Origin: Clostridia bacterium
GTDB lineage: Bacteria > Bacillota > Clostridia > Oscillospirales > RGIG7773
DNA: 8,864 nt
Direction of reading: 5' to 3'
Assembly: GCA_017554835.1 (NCBI GenBank)
Contig: JAFZHO010000082.1
Location: 1-8,864 of the forward strand
Below, one piece after another: positions 1 through 7,648 of the stretch. Below the pieces are notes generated by a model. It worked only from the letters and a program-made list of their open reading frames with translations, did not search any database and was not told the origin of the DNA. The stretch's first letter is position 1. Every line of letters begins with the position of its first letter. Position numbers and translations under genes: made by a program.

Positions 1-66
1 GCCGAAGGAGCACTCGATGTCCTCGTTCTTCAGGTCGCCGTCGATGGTCTTGGGGCAGCCGATGAT
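1..66 (-). CDS. Fragment of a 6-phosphofructokinase (probably pyrophosphate-dependent), joined at a chimeric boundary
   Basis: Read on the minus strand from about base 66 down to 1, this piece gives IIGCPKTIDGDL followed by KNEDIECSFG. The PKTIDGDL stretch is the substrate and phosphate-binding loop of the phosphofructokinase family. The GDLKN form is typical of pyrophosphate-dependent enzymes, which phosphorylate fructose 6-phosphate in glycolysis. Only about 22 residues are present and both ends are missing. Nearly every codon ends in C or G (AAG, ACC, ATC, GAC, GGC, CTG), and 38 of the first 60 bases are G or C. The rest of the window is AT-rich with many ATA, AAA and GAT codons, so this piece comes from another genome or a very different region. 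The edge falls between about 58 and 70, because GATGAT at 61-66 fits both sides. I am fairly sure of the family, less sure of the pyrophosphate subtype. Confidence 0.72.
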   Translation of the reverse strand, partial: MIGCPKTIDGDLKNEDIECSFG

Positions 67-2031
67 ATTGAGGATGTTCCCGAGCATCTTATTGATGCTT
101 TTATAGCTATTGAGGATAAGAGGTTTTTCACTCATAAGGGCGTGGATTTCAGAAGAACTATGGGTGCTATACTTAATTTTATTTCTTTTTCCAAGAAAAT
201 GTATGGCGGATCAACCATAACGCAGCAGCTTATCAAGAATATTTCAGGTGACGACGACGTTAAACCTCAGCGTAAAATCGAGGAAATTCTAAGGGCGTTC
301 AACCTTGAAAAAATCTATTCCAAAAAGCAGATTTTAGAGGTTTATATAAACACTATTTATTTCGGCAGAAGCTTGAACGGCGTTCAGACTGCGGCGAATA
401 AATATTTCGGCAAAGACGTAAGCGAGTTGACTTTATCCCAATGCGCAGCTTTGGCGGGAATTACTAACTGGCCCGTTAAATATGACCCATATAATAACCC
501 CGAGAATAATAAAAAACGTAGAGATACTATTTTATGGGAAATGTATGACCAGGGTAGAATTTCACGAAAAGAATATGAGCAGGCAAAAAACGAAGAGCTC
601 TCCTTCTCTGATAAGAGTATATCCGTTCAGGCGAAGGCGCAGTCCTGGTTTGTTGACCAGATTATAGAGGACGTTATAGCAGACCTTCAGGCCGAAAAGG
701 GTTATACAAAAGCTTACGCTACTCAACTTCTTTATTCAGGAGGACTTAAAATTTATTCCACTATGGATAAAGACGTTCAGGCGGCGATGGATAGCGTTTT
801 CACTAACGAGTCCACCTTCCCGAAAGTTGGCGCAAAAGGAACTCCTCAGGCGTCTATGATAATTATGGACCATTCAACAGGCGCGGTATTAGGTATCGTT
901 GGTGGCCGAGGAGAAAAAACGGGCTCCCGAGTTTTGAATAGGGCAACCCAGACCTATCGTCAGCCGGGTTCAACTATGAAACCCCTTGCTGTTTATGCTC
1001 CTGCTATTGAATTTAACGTTATAAATATGGCGACTCCCGTTGAGGATAAACCATACGAAAGTAATAACTGGCCTAAAAACTATTACGAAGGTTATCAGGG
1101 ACAGATGACGGTGAGAAAAGCTCTTGAAGTTTCGGCAAATACGGTTCCTGTCCGCCTTCTTATGACAAAACTTGGAGTTGAAAAATCATTCCAGTTTGCA
1201 ACGAAAAATCTTGGGCTTATGTCTCTTGTTGAAGAAGAAACGAGAAACGGCAAGCAGTTCTCGGATAAAAACGCTTCAGGTCTTGCCCTTGGCGGCGTAA
1301 CAGACGGCGTTACGGTTATGGAACTTACTGCCGCTTATTCCGCTATTGCAAATAGAGGAACGTATAATAAACCTTTCACCTATACTAAAATCGTTGATAA
1401 TAACGGCAGAGTAGTTTTGGAGAAAAAGGTTCAGAGTTCTCCTGCTATGTCTCAGGAAACTTCTTATATTATGACGAAGCTTCTTGAGGACGTTGTTAAA
1501 AATAATCAGGGCGCATCGGCAAGAATCTCAAATCAGCCATCAGCAGGAAAAACGGGAACAACCTCAAACGATAGAGACAGATGGTTCGTAGGTTTCACTC
1601 CTTATTACTGCGGCGGCGTATGGTTCGGATTTGATACTCCGAAGAGCATCAAAATTATCGGCGGAAACCCTGCGACTATTCTATGGAAGCAGGTTATGGA
1701 TAAAGTTCATAGAGGAAAAAGAGCCAGATCATTCCCGTCTTCTGATAACGTAGTTGTTCAGGATTACTGTATTGAGAGTGGTAAACTTCCCTCTGCTAAC
1801 TGTAAGGAAGTTGAAACGGGATACTTTAAAGTGAATAATAAACTTAAATCAACCTGCGATCTTGTAAAACACGAGGGAGTTTATAATAAGGATGCTTACC
1901 TGGGACCCGTTGAACCCACCCCGGAAAATCCGACGGTTAAGCCCACTCCCGTTCCTCCTGTAGTTACCCCAAAACCTCCCGAGGTTACAAAAGAGGAACC
2001 TACCGTTGAGAAAAATCCCAGCCGGGAATAA
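61..2031 (+). CDS. Class A penicillin-binding protein (PBP1A-like bifunctional transglycosylase/transpeptidase), 5' partial
   Basis: This enzyme polymerises lipid II into glycan strands and cross-links the stem peptides on the outer face of the cytoplasmic membrane. About 656 residues are visible. The family 51 glycosyltransferase domain comes first: AFIAIEDKRFF, with the catalytic Glu at 112-114, then GGSTITQQL (about 205-231) and the SKKQILEVYINTIYFG helix region. The penicillin-binding transpeptidase domain follows, with the active-site STMK (serine codon 970), SAN (1132) and KTGT (1549). A Cys-containing region (DYC...ANC...TCD) and a Pro/Thr/Glu-rich tail end the protein, both usual in Firmicute PBP1A proteins. 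A GTG at 142 could pass as a start, but it would cut off the catalytic Glu; the frame stays open to the left edge. The signal anchor and true start are missing because the sequence changes at about 61. No terminator is visible after the stop, so some read-through into the next gene is possible. The family is certain; which paralogue (ponA, pbpF or other) cannot be told. Confidence 0.95.
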   Translation, partial: DDIEDVPEHLIDAFIAIEDKRFFTHKGVDFRRTMGAILNFISFSKKMYGGSTITQQLIKNISGDDDVKPQRKIEEILRAFNLEKIYSKKQILEVYINTIYFGRSLNGVQTAANKYFGKDVSELTLSQCAALAGITNWPVKYDPYNNPENNKKRRDTILWEMYDQGRISRKEYEQAKNEELSFSDKSISVQAKAQSWFVDQIIEDVIADLQAEKGYTKAYATQLLYSGGLKIYSTMDKDVQAAMDSVFTNESTFPKVGAKGTPQASMIIMDHSTGAVLGIVGGRGEKTGSRVLNRATQTYRQPGSTMKPLAVYAPAIEFNVINMATPVEDKPYESNNWPKNYYEGYQGQMTVRKALEVSANTVPVRLLMTKLGVEKSFQFATKNLGLMSLVEEETRNGKQFSDKNASGLALGGVTDGVTVMELTAAYSAIANRGTYNKPFTYTKIVDNNGRVVLEKKVQSSPAMSQETSYIMTKLLEDVVKNNQGASARISNQPSAGKTGTTSNDRDRWFVGFTPYYCGGVWFGFDTPKSIKIIGGNPATILWKQVMDKVHRGKRARSFPSSDNVVVQDYCIESGKLPSANCKEVETGYFKVNNKLKSTCDLVKHEGVYNKDAYLGPVEPTPENPTVKPTPVPPVVTPKPPEVTKEEPTVEKNPSRE

Positions 2032-2047
2032 ATTATTCATAAACGGC

Positions 2048-2076
2048 TTGACTTTTGATTATATATAATATAAAAT
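2048..2076 (+). promoter_or_regulatory. Sigma-A-type promoter for the small membrane protein gene
   Basis: TTGACT at 2048-2053 and TAAAAT at 2071-2076 are separated by 17 bases, close to the vegetative consensus TTGACA-17-TATAAT. The surroundings are very AT-rich. The promoter begins 17 bases after the PBP stop and about 45 bases before the start codon at 2120, leaving a short leader. A perfect TATAAT at 2064-2069 has the wrong spacing for this -35 box. Confidence 0.72.
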
Positions 2077-2102
2077 ATATTTGATATTAACTTTTTCGTA
2101 TG

Positions 2103-2109
2103 AAAGGGG
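2103..2109 (+). promoter_or_regulatory. Ribosome binding site of the 95-residue membrane protein
   Basis: AAAGGGG lies 10 bases before the ATG at 2120. It supports this start and shows that the small reading frame is a translated gene rather than chance. Confidence 0.7.
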
Positions 2110-2119
2110 TTTATAAATA

Positions 2120-2407
2120 ATGGAAATAACATTAGAACTATTCGGAATAATTATAGGTTGTTCACTTGGCTTCGTTGTTTTGTTGAATATTGCTTTGGTA
2201 ATTATGTCAATAATCAATATTGCTAATACCGGTGTTCGTTCTTTGAACAAAGCATGGTGGATTATAATCTGTATCTTTGGTGCTGCTCTTGGTTGCCTTC
2301 TATACTATTGCCTAGGCGCTAACGTTGTTCGCGCTGCTAAAAAGAAAGAAGCAGTTGAAGAAACAGTTACTGAAGAGGTTGCAGAAGTTACTGAAACTCT
2401 TGCGTAA
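2120..2407 (+). CDS. Small two-helix membrane protein with a PLDc_N-like domain and acidic tail
   Basis: This 95-residue protein has two clear membrane helices: residues 8-32 (FGIIIGCSLGFVVLL onward) and 46-66 (WWIIICIFGAALGCLLYYCL). They are joined by a short loop with Arg40 and Lys44. The second helix and its flanks, with the pattern K-x-W-W, G-x-x-x-G, L-x-Y-Y-x-x-G, resemble the PLDc_N domain found at the N-terminus of cardiolipin synthases and, alone, in small membrane or bacteriocin-related proteins. No phospholipase HKD motif is present, so catalysis is not expected. A basic patch (RAAKKK, 71-76) follows helix 2 and suggests a cytoplasmic C-terminus. The last 19 residues are rich in Glu, Thr and Val. 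The gene has its own promoter, a good ribosome binding site and a strong terminator, so it is a monocistronic unit between the cell-wall gene and the gdpP operon. Function is unknown; the PLDc_N link rests on pattern recognition only. Confidence 0.82.
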   Translation: MEITLELFGIIIGCSLGFVVLLNIALVIMSIINIANTGVRSLNKAWWIIICIFGAALGCLLYYCLGANVVRAAKKKEAVEETVTEEVAEVTETLA

Positions 2408-2421
2408 TTTTTATGAATTTG

Positions 2422-2458
2422 AAAAAGGTTCGGATATTGGTAGTCCGAACCTTTTTTT
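2422..2458 (+). terminator. Rho-independent terminator after the small membrane protein gene
   Basis: GGTTCGGA (2427-2434) pairs perfectly with TCCGAACC (2444-2451) around a 9-base loop, and a run of seven T follows (2452-2458). The five A before the left arm can extend the stem against those T, so the structure could also work in the other direction. It starts 14 bases after the stop codon and separates the small gene from the gdpP operon. Confidence 0.93.
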
Positions 2459-2498
2459 GCTATTATAATAAATCCGTATAGCAAAATATAAAAAAATA

Positions 2499-2507
2499 TG
2501 TTATAAT
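2499..2507 (+). promoter_or_regulatory. Extended -10 promoter for the gdpP-rplI-dnaB-tilS-hpt-ftsH operon
   Basis: TGTTATAAT gives a perfect TATAAT -10 box (2502-2507) preceded by the TGN extension. The base stretch 17 upstream (TAGCAA, 2479-2484) is a poor -35 box, which an extended -10 can tolerate. The site lies between the terminator and the gdpP start, about 32 bases before the ATG. It is the only promoter-like sequence I see for the whole operon; internal promoters cannot be excluded. Confidence 0.6.
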
Positions 2508-2539
2508 TATCTTTCAATTAAAAAAAGTCGGGTGATTTT

Positions 2540-4492
2540 ATGAAATCAACTAAATATCATTATATAAGATTTTTGATATATATTCTTGCTGCCGTTCTGG
2601 CTGTTTTTACCATAGATAAAAACGCTGCTTTCGGAATTATTGCTCTTTCATGTGCAGTTGGGCTTTTTGTCGTTGATATTTTCATTCTGAGCGCTATGGG
2701 AGAAAGCTCAAAAATCTCTATTAGAAAGATTTCTTCCCAGCTTAATTTTATGGCGAAAAATATGTTTGCCGATTTGACTATTCCCGTTACCATTCTGGAT
2801 AGAGAGGGAAAAATCCTTTGGTATAATGATAAATTTTCCAATATTTTTTCCGATGAAGAAATTTCCTTTGGCGATGATATCAAAACTCATCTTCCTGAAT
2901 TCAATAACGATATTCTGAATTATGAGGATACTTTTGAGGGGACTATCGGGGAGAGAAACTTCACTATATATCAGAGTCTTGTTGTTACGGATAATTTTGA
3001 AAATATGTTTGCTTTATATTGGGTAGAGGATACCTACTATAAAGCTATTGAAAGAAAATATAACGAGTCCGCTCCTTGCGTTTGTCAGATACTTATTGAT
3101 AACTATGAGGATGCAACCGACGGAATAAAAGAAACGGATAAGGTCAGAATTTTATCCGTGATAAATGATATACTCGTTTCCTGCGCCCGTTCAATTAACG
3201 GTGCAGTATATAAGACCTCAAACGAAAGATATATAATGTTTTTTGATAAAAAAGGTCTTGATGAACTTATAAAAAATAAGTTCTCCGTTCTGGATAAGGT
3301 CCGTCAGATAGAAATAGGAAATAAAATTCCCATAACCTTATCTTTTGGAATCGGAAATAGCGCCGAAGGTATAAAAGAAAGCGCTGCCTATGCAGTTCAG
3401 GGACTTGATATGGCTCTTGGTCGTGGTGGTGACCAGGCCGTTTTGAAAAATGACGAAAAACTTGAGTTCTATGGTGGAAAAACTCAGAGCGTTGTTTCCC
3501 GTAGCCGAGTAAAATCAAGAATGATAACAAACGCCCTTGTTGAACTTATAAACGCTTCATCCAACGTTATTATAATGGGCCATAGAAACGCCGACGTTGA
3601 TGCTCTTGCTTCTTCAATCGGTATGGCAAGATTCGTTTTATCTTTGGGAGTTGATTGCAAGGTTCTCATAAATGAGAATAATAACTCCTGCCAGAAAATG
3701 ATAGACGAATATATGGCAAGTGGTTTTGAAACTTATTTCTGTGACGAGCAGCAGGCGATTTTAAACGTGGAGAAAAATACTCTTCTTATCGTTTGCGATA
3801 CCCATAGTCCGCGACTTGTGGAAAGTGGGGATCTTCTTGATAGTTGCCAGAGAGTCGTGGTTATTGACCATCATAGACGTCTTGGAGATTATATCGAAAA
3901 AAGTCTTCTTTCCTACCATGAGAGTTTTGCATCTTCTGCAAGTGAGATGGTTTGCGAAATTCTAAGCGTTTACGGAAAAGATATAATAAATAAAGAGGAT
4001 GCAACTGCTCTTCTTGCGGGAATTATGCTTGATACTAAGGATTTTATGCTTAATACAAGTTCGAGAACCTTCGAAGCGGCGGGATATCTTCGCACCGAAG
4101 GCGGAGATACGGTTAAGGCAAAGGATTATTTCTCCATTGATCTTGATAACTATAGAATAAGAAGTTCCATTGTTTCAGGTTCTTTTATCTATAAAGAAGA
4201 ATACGCCATCTCCCTTTTTGATGGAGAAAATTTTGAGAATATAGGAATTAATGCCGCTGCATCAGCAGATGAATTACTATCTATTGACGGAATTAAGGCA
4301 TCCTTCGTTCTCTATAAGAGTAATAACGGAGTAAATATTTCCTGCCGAAGTTTAGGGGAAATAAACGTTCAGGTTATAGCAGAAAAATTATCAGGCGGAG
4401 GGCATTTTACTGCCGCTGCCGCTCAGATAGAAAACATAGATTTGGAAACGGCGAAGGATATGCTTATTAAAGCAATCGATGAAGTCGAATAA
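2540..4492 (+). CDS. gdpP: GdpP-type cyclic di-AMP phosphodiesterase (PAS, degenerate GGDEF, DHH/DHHA1)
   Basis: GdpP hydrolyses cyclic di-AMP to pApA at the membrane and so sets levels of the messenger that governs potassium and osmolyte uptake, wall stress and beta-lactam tolerance. The 650 residues show the full family architecture. Two membrane helices (9-25, 31-53) come first, then a PAS domain (about 74-165, with [11 protein letters not shown]) and a degenerate GGDEF domain (about 175-305, ending near GRGGDQ). The DHH domain carries the metal-binding motif GHRNADVDA (His348, Asp352, Asp354), Asp420, the DHH motif itself (443-445) and Asp498. A DHHA1 domain ends with SGGGHF (618-623). 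All catalytic metal ligands I would expect are present, so the enzyme should be active. Length is normal for the family. The start follows GGGTGA (2530-2535) at 4 bases. The GGDEF domain probably does not make cyclic di-GMP. The neighbours rplI and dnaB match the Bacillus yybT-rplI-dnaC order. Confidence 0.95.
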   Translation: MKSTKYHYIRFLIYILAAVLAVFTIDKNAAFGIIALSCAVGLFVVDIFILSAMGESSKISIRKISSQLNFMAKNMFADLTIPVTILDREGKILWYNDKFSNIFSDEEISFGDDIKTHLPEFNNDILNYEDTFEGTIGERNFTIYQSLVVTDNFENMFALYWVEDTYYKAIERKYNESAPCVCQILIDNYEDATDGIKETDKVRILSVINDILVSCARSINGAVYKTSNERYIMFFDKKGLDELIKNKFSVLDKVRQIEIGNKIPITLSFGIGNSAEGIKESAAYAVQGLDMALGRGGDQAVLKNDEKLEFYGGKTQSVVSRSRVKSRMITNALVELINASSNVIIMGHRNADVDALASSIGMARFVLSLGVDCKVLINENNNSCQKMIDEYMASGFETYFCDEQQAILNVEKNTLLIVCDTHSPRLVESGDLLDSCQRVVVIDHHRRLGDYIEKSLLSYHESFASSASEMVCEILSVYGKDIINKEDATALLAGIMLDTKDFMLNTSSRTFEAAGYLRTEGGDTVKAKDYFSIDLDNYRIRSSIVSGSFIYKEEYAISLFDGENFENIGINAAASADELLSIDGIKASFVLYKSNNGVNISCRSLGEINVQVIAEKLSGGGHFTAAAAQIENIDLETAKDMLIKAIDEVE

Positions 4493-4497
4493 GGAGG
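4491..4497 (+). promoter_or_regulatory. Ribosome binding site that decides the rplI start
   Basis: AAGGAGG overlaps the last two bases of the gdpP stop codon. It is 9 bases from ATG 4507 but only 3 from the upstream in-frame TTG at 4501, so ATG 4507 is the likely start. The overlap suggests that termination on gdpP and initiation on rplI are coupled. Confidence 0.85.
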
Positions 4498-4506
4498 TTT
4501 TTGAAA

Positions 4507-4953
4507 ATGAAGGTTATATTATTGCAGGACGTAAAAGGTCACGGAAAAAAGGGAGACGTAGTTAACGCCTCTGACGGATATGCGAGAAATTTTCTTTTGC
4601 CGAGAAAACTTGCAGTTGAAGCAAATAACGAAAATATGAACCATCTGGAAGGCCAGAAAGCAAGTCAGCAGCATAAGGTTGACGTTCAGATTGCCGAGGC
4701 AAAAGAACTTTGCGAAAAGATAAACGGAATTACTCTTGAACTTACTGCAAAGGGTGGAACCTCCGGAAAAATTTTCGGTTCAATAAGCACAAAGGAAATC
4801 GTTAAAGAACTTGAGAAAAAACACGGAATTAAACTTGACAAAAAGAAACTTTGCTCCGACGAGGATATAAAAAGTTTTGGAACTTATAACATTACCGTTA
4901 AACCATATAAGGATATTACGGGAGTTTTGAAAGTAAAAGTAACAGAGGAATAA
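4507..4953 (+). CDS. rplI: 50S ribosomal protein L9
   Basis: L9 binds 23S rRNA near the base of the L1 stalk and helps maintain reading frame and collision tolerance. The 148 residues begin [19 protein letters not shown], then [12 protein letters not shown], which is the N-terminal RNA-binding domain signature. A long Ala/Glu/Lys-rich connecting helix follows (about 40-75). The C-terminal domain (about 76-148) contains [13 protein letters not shown], another family hallmark. Length is the normal 148-150 residues. A TTG two codons upstream gives a longer frame, but ribosome binding site spacing and the conserved MKVIL start favour the ATG. The gap to gdpP is 14 bases and to dnaB 4 bases, so the three are almost certainly co-transcribed. 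Confidence 0.97.
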   Translation: MKVILLQDVKGHGKKGDVVNASDGYARNFLLPRKLAVEANNENMNHLEGQKASQQHKVDVQIAEAKELCEKINGITLELTAKGGTSGKIFGSISTKEIVKELEKKHGIKLDKKKLCSDEDIKSFGTYNITVKPYKDITGVLKVKVTEE

Positions 4954-4957
4954 TAAA

Positions 4958-6301
4958 ATGGATATTGAAGTAACAAAAAGAGTGCCTTTCTCCTATGAGG
5001 CAGAGCAGTCTGTTTTAGGGGCTATGCTTCTTGACGGGGAATGCATAAGCGACGTTTTTGAAATTTTGCGTCCCGACCAGTTTTATCTCAAAAGCCATAG
5101 AGAAATATATTCTGCAATGATTTCAATGTTTAACCAGGGGAAACCCGTTGATGCGGTTACTCTTATTGAAGAACTTAAAACCCAGGGCGTTTACGAAGAA
5201 GTTGGAAAAGCAGAATATATCGTAAAACTTGCAGATTCAGTTCCTATAACGAGCAACGTTTCCTACTATGCCAATATTGTTGCTCAGAAAGCATATATAA
5301 GAAGTCTTATTCAGGCCTGCGATGAAATTTCCGCCACCTGCTATGCAGAGGACGGAAGCGCCGTTGAAATTATGGATATGGCAGAGCAGAAGATTTATGA
5401 TATTCTGAAGGATAGAACAAAAAAATCTTTTTCTACTTTGTCGGAACTTCTTATTGATGCTTATGACCATATAGAGCTTCTTACCGATAAGGAAAAGGTT
5501 GACTCACTTAAAATCCTTTCTCATTATCAGGACCTTGATAATCTGACGGGTGGGTTTAATAATTCCGACCTTGTTATTCTTGCGGCACGTCCCGGCGTTG
5601 GTAAAACTGCTTTTGCTCTGAACGTTGCAAGAAACGTGGCAAAATATTCAGGGAAAAAGGTTTGCTTCTTCTCCCTTGAAATGGGTGCTCAGCAGCTTGC
5701 GACTCGTATGCTTTCTGCGGAAGCCCTTGTTGATAGTGCAAAGCTTCGTTCGGGAGACGTTGATGATGACGACTGGATTAAACTTGCTCAGGGTTGCAGC
5801 GTTTTATCAAAATTCCCCATACTTGTTGACGATAATTCAAATATTACCGTAACGGAAATGAAAGCAAAACTTCGCAGGGTTGATAATCTTGGCCTTGTTA
5901 TAATCGACTATCTTCAGCTTATAAATCCGGGAAAAAGAACTGAAAACAGAGTTCAGGCCGTTTCGGAAATTACGAGAAATCTTAAAATTCTCGCAAAGGA
6001 TCTGAACGTGCCCGTTATTACTCTTTCCCAGCTTTCCAGAGGAATAGAGGGCAGAGGAGAAAATCAGAAACCAAGACTTTCTGACCTTAGAGAGTCGGGC
6101 TCTATCGAGCAGGACGCAGATAGCGTATTATTCTTATCGAGAGACTATTACGCTGATCAGGATGATAAAGCCGATGAAAACACCAACGTTGCTCAGTGTA
6201 TCGTTGCAAAAAACAGACACGGCGCAACAGGTCATATCGATTTGCAATGGATACCTCAGTTTACCAAATTTGTTTCCATTGAGAAAAAATACGATGGGTA
6301 A
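4958..6301 (+). CDS. dnaB: Replicative DNA helicase DnaB (DnaC in Bacillus naming)
   Basis: DnaB is the hexameric 5'-3' helicase that opens the replication fork and recruits primase. In the 447 residues, the N-terminal domain begins PFSYEAEQSVLGAMLLD (about 9-25), followed by a helical linker. The RecA-type ATPase domain has Walker A ARPGVGKTA with Lys216, the SLEM motif with the likely catalytic Glu241, Walker B LVIIDYLQL with Asp317, and the conserved DLRESGSIEQDAD and KNRHGATG motifs near the C-terminus, the latter with the arginine-finger region. Length is normal and there is no intein, although this gene is a common intein site. AGAGGA (4944-4949) lies 8 bases before the ATG, inside the end of rplI. 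Identification is secure. Confidence 0.97.
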   Translation: MDIEVTKRVPFSYEAEQSVLGAMLLDGECISDVFEILRPDQFYLKSHREIYSAMISMFNQGKPVDAVTLIEELKTQGVYEEVGKAEYIVKLADSVPITSNVSYYANIVAQKAYIRSLIQACDEISATCYAEDGSAVEIMDMAEQKIYDILKDRTKKSFSTLSELLIDAYDHIELLTDKEKVDSLKILSHYQDLDNLTGGFNNSDLVILAARPGVGKTAFALNVARNVAKYSGKKVCFFSLEMGAQQLATRMLSAEALVDSAKLRSGDVDDDDWIKLAQGCSVLSKFPILVDDNSNITVTEMKAKLRRVDNLGLVIIDYLQLINPGKRTENRVQAVSEITRNLKILAKDLNVPVITLSQLSRGIEGRGENQKPRLSDLRESGSIEQDADSVLFLSRDYYADQDDKADENTNVAQCIVAKNRHGATGHIDLQWIPQFTKFVSIEKKYDG

Positions 6302-6307
6302 AATTTT

Positions 6308-7648
6308 ATGGAAGAAAAAGTTTTCAACTACATAACAGAAAATTCTCTTTTGGAAAAAGGGGATACGGTTTTGGTTGCTCTTTCGGGAGGAAGCGATTCT
6401 GTTGCCCTTATTTCTGTGTTGCTTTATTTGAGAGAAAAACTTTCTCTCACTCTTTTTGCAGCCCACGTTAATCATAATCTTCGGGGAGAAGATTCTCTTA
6501 ACGACGAGAATTTCGTGAGAAAACTTTGCAAAGACCATAATATTCCCCTTTTTGTTAAAAGCGTTGATATAGAAAAAATATCAAAAGAAAAAAATCTCGG
6601 TACCGAAGAATGCGCAAGAGACGAGAGATATAAATTCTTCTATGAAGTTTCAAAGGAAAAGGGCATCTCCAAAATCGCAACTGCTCATAATAAAAACGAT
6701 AACGCAGAAACGGTTTTATTTAATCTTCTTCGCGGAAGCGGACTTTCCGGCCTTTCGGGAATTCCTTGCAAAAGAGATAATATAGTAAGACCTCTTTTAT
6801 GCGTTTCCAAAGAAGAGATACTAAAATATCTTTTGGAAAAAGAGCAGACTTTTGTTACCGATAAAACCAATTTTGAAACGGATTATACGAGAAACAAAAT
6901 CCGGCTTAACGTTTTTCCTCTTCTTTCTGAAATAAACGGGGGATTTATCAATAATATTTATAGATGTTCTCAAAGTCTTAAAGAAGATGAAGAGTATCTT
7001 TCTGAAATTTCGAAAAAAGAGCTTAAAAAAATTGCAAATGGCAAAAAATTATCTATTGATGGTTTAAAAAATCTGCCATTGAGCATATTAAATAGAGTAA
7101 TACTTATTTTTTATAAAGAAAATTTTAATAAAAGTCCCGATTTCACCGATATAAAACTTATAAGAGAAATGGTTTTTAACGGGCGGACTTCCATGAAACT
7201 TGATTTGAGCGAAAAAATCAGTTGCGTGAGAGGGTATGACTTTATAGAATTTTTTGAAGAAGAGAAAAAAGCCGTAGCAGATTTTTGCTATGAAATTTCC
7301 CATAAGGTTTTTATAGAAGAGGTTTCAAAAACCGTTTCTATAACTAAAGTAGAAAATATTAACAATTTTGTAACGAAAAATTTATACGATTGTGATAAAA
7401 TTTGTGGTATGCTAAAAGCACGCAAAAGAAAAGCGGGAGATTATTTTACTTTGTCTATGAAAAAAAGCTTGAAAAAGCTTTTTATCGATAAAAAAGTCCC
7501 TCGCGAAGATAGAGAGTCTGCCATCGTGATAGCAGACGAAAAGGGCGTCGTTTTCGTGGAGGGATTTGGCGTCTCAAAGGAATATAGGGTGGATAAAGAT
7601 TCTAAAAATATAGGGTATATAGAAATAGAAAAGGGGAATAAAATATGA
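6308..7648 (+). CDS. tilS: tRNA(Ile)-lysidine synthetase TilS
   Basis: TilS attaches lysine to C34 of the CAU-anticodon isoleucine tRNA using ATP, so that it reads AUA instead of AUG. AUA is frequent in the genes here, so the enzyme should be essential. The PP-loop SGGSDS sits at residues 26-31. AAHVNHNLRG, EECARDERYKFF and TAHNKNDNAETVL follow in the usual order, and the LLRGSGLSGLSG stretch is also conserved. DYTRNKIRLNVFPLL closes the catalytic domain. A divergent middle region precedes the TilS C-terminal domain (about 370-446, with KAGDYF and KKLFIDKKVPREDR). At 446 residues it is full length. The gap from dnaB is 6 bases. The ribosome binding site is weak (GATGGG at 6293-6298, inside dnaB), so translation may depend on coupling to dnaB. 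The 3' end overlaps hpt by ATGA. Confidence 0.95.
   Translation: MEEKVFNYITENSLLEKGDTVLVALSGGSDSVALISVLLYLREKLSLTLFAAHVNHNLRGEDSLNDENFVRKLCKDHNIPLFVKSVDIEKISKEKNLGTEECARDERYKFFYEVSKEKGISKIATAHNKNDNAETVLFNLLRGSGLSGLSGIPCKRDNIVRPLLCVSKEEILKYLLEKEQTFVTDKTNFETDYTRNKIRLNVFPLLSEINGGFINNIYRCSQSLKEDEEYLSEISKKELKKIANGKKLSIDGLKNLPLSILNRVILIFYKENFNKSPDFTDIKLIREMVFNGRTSMKLDLSEKISCVRGYDFIEFFEEEKKAVADFCYEISHKVFIEEVSKTVSITKVENINNFVTKNLYDCDKICGMLKARKRKAGDYFTLSMKKSLKKLFIDKKVPREDRESAIVIADEKGVVFVEGFGVSKEYRVDKDSKNIGYIEIEKGNKI

Noticed and set aside
2016..2027. TCCC-AGCC-GGGA hairpin at the end of the PBP gene as a possible terminator
   Set aside because: The stem is only 4 base pairs and no T-run follows.
2064..2069. 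Perfect TATAAT upstream of the small membrane protein gene
   Set aside because: It is only 10 bases from the TTGACT box, and no good -35 lies 17 bases upstream; TAAAAT at 2071-2076 has the correct spacing.
4501..4506. TTG start two codons upstream in rplI
   Set aside because: It is only 3 bases from the AAGGAGG site, and L9 proteins conventionally begin MKVIL, which matches ATG 4507.
6134..6538. Minus-strand open frame of 134 codons across the dnaB-tilS junction
   Set aside because: It is antisense to two conserved genes, has no recognisable domain, and is a by-product of their codon pattern.
7390..7413. TTGTGA ... TATGCT as an internal promoter before hpt
   Set aside because: Spacing is 12 bases, and the sequence lies in coding DNA for the TilS C-terminal region.
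7462..7483. Perfect 9-base inverted repeat (AAAAAGCTT / AAGCTTTTT) with a GAAA loop inside tilS, resembling a small terminator or attenuator
   Set aside because: It has only two G-C pairs per stem and encodes the conserved KKSLKKLF segment of the TilS C-terminal domain, so coding constraint and A-richness explain it.
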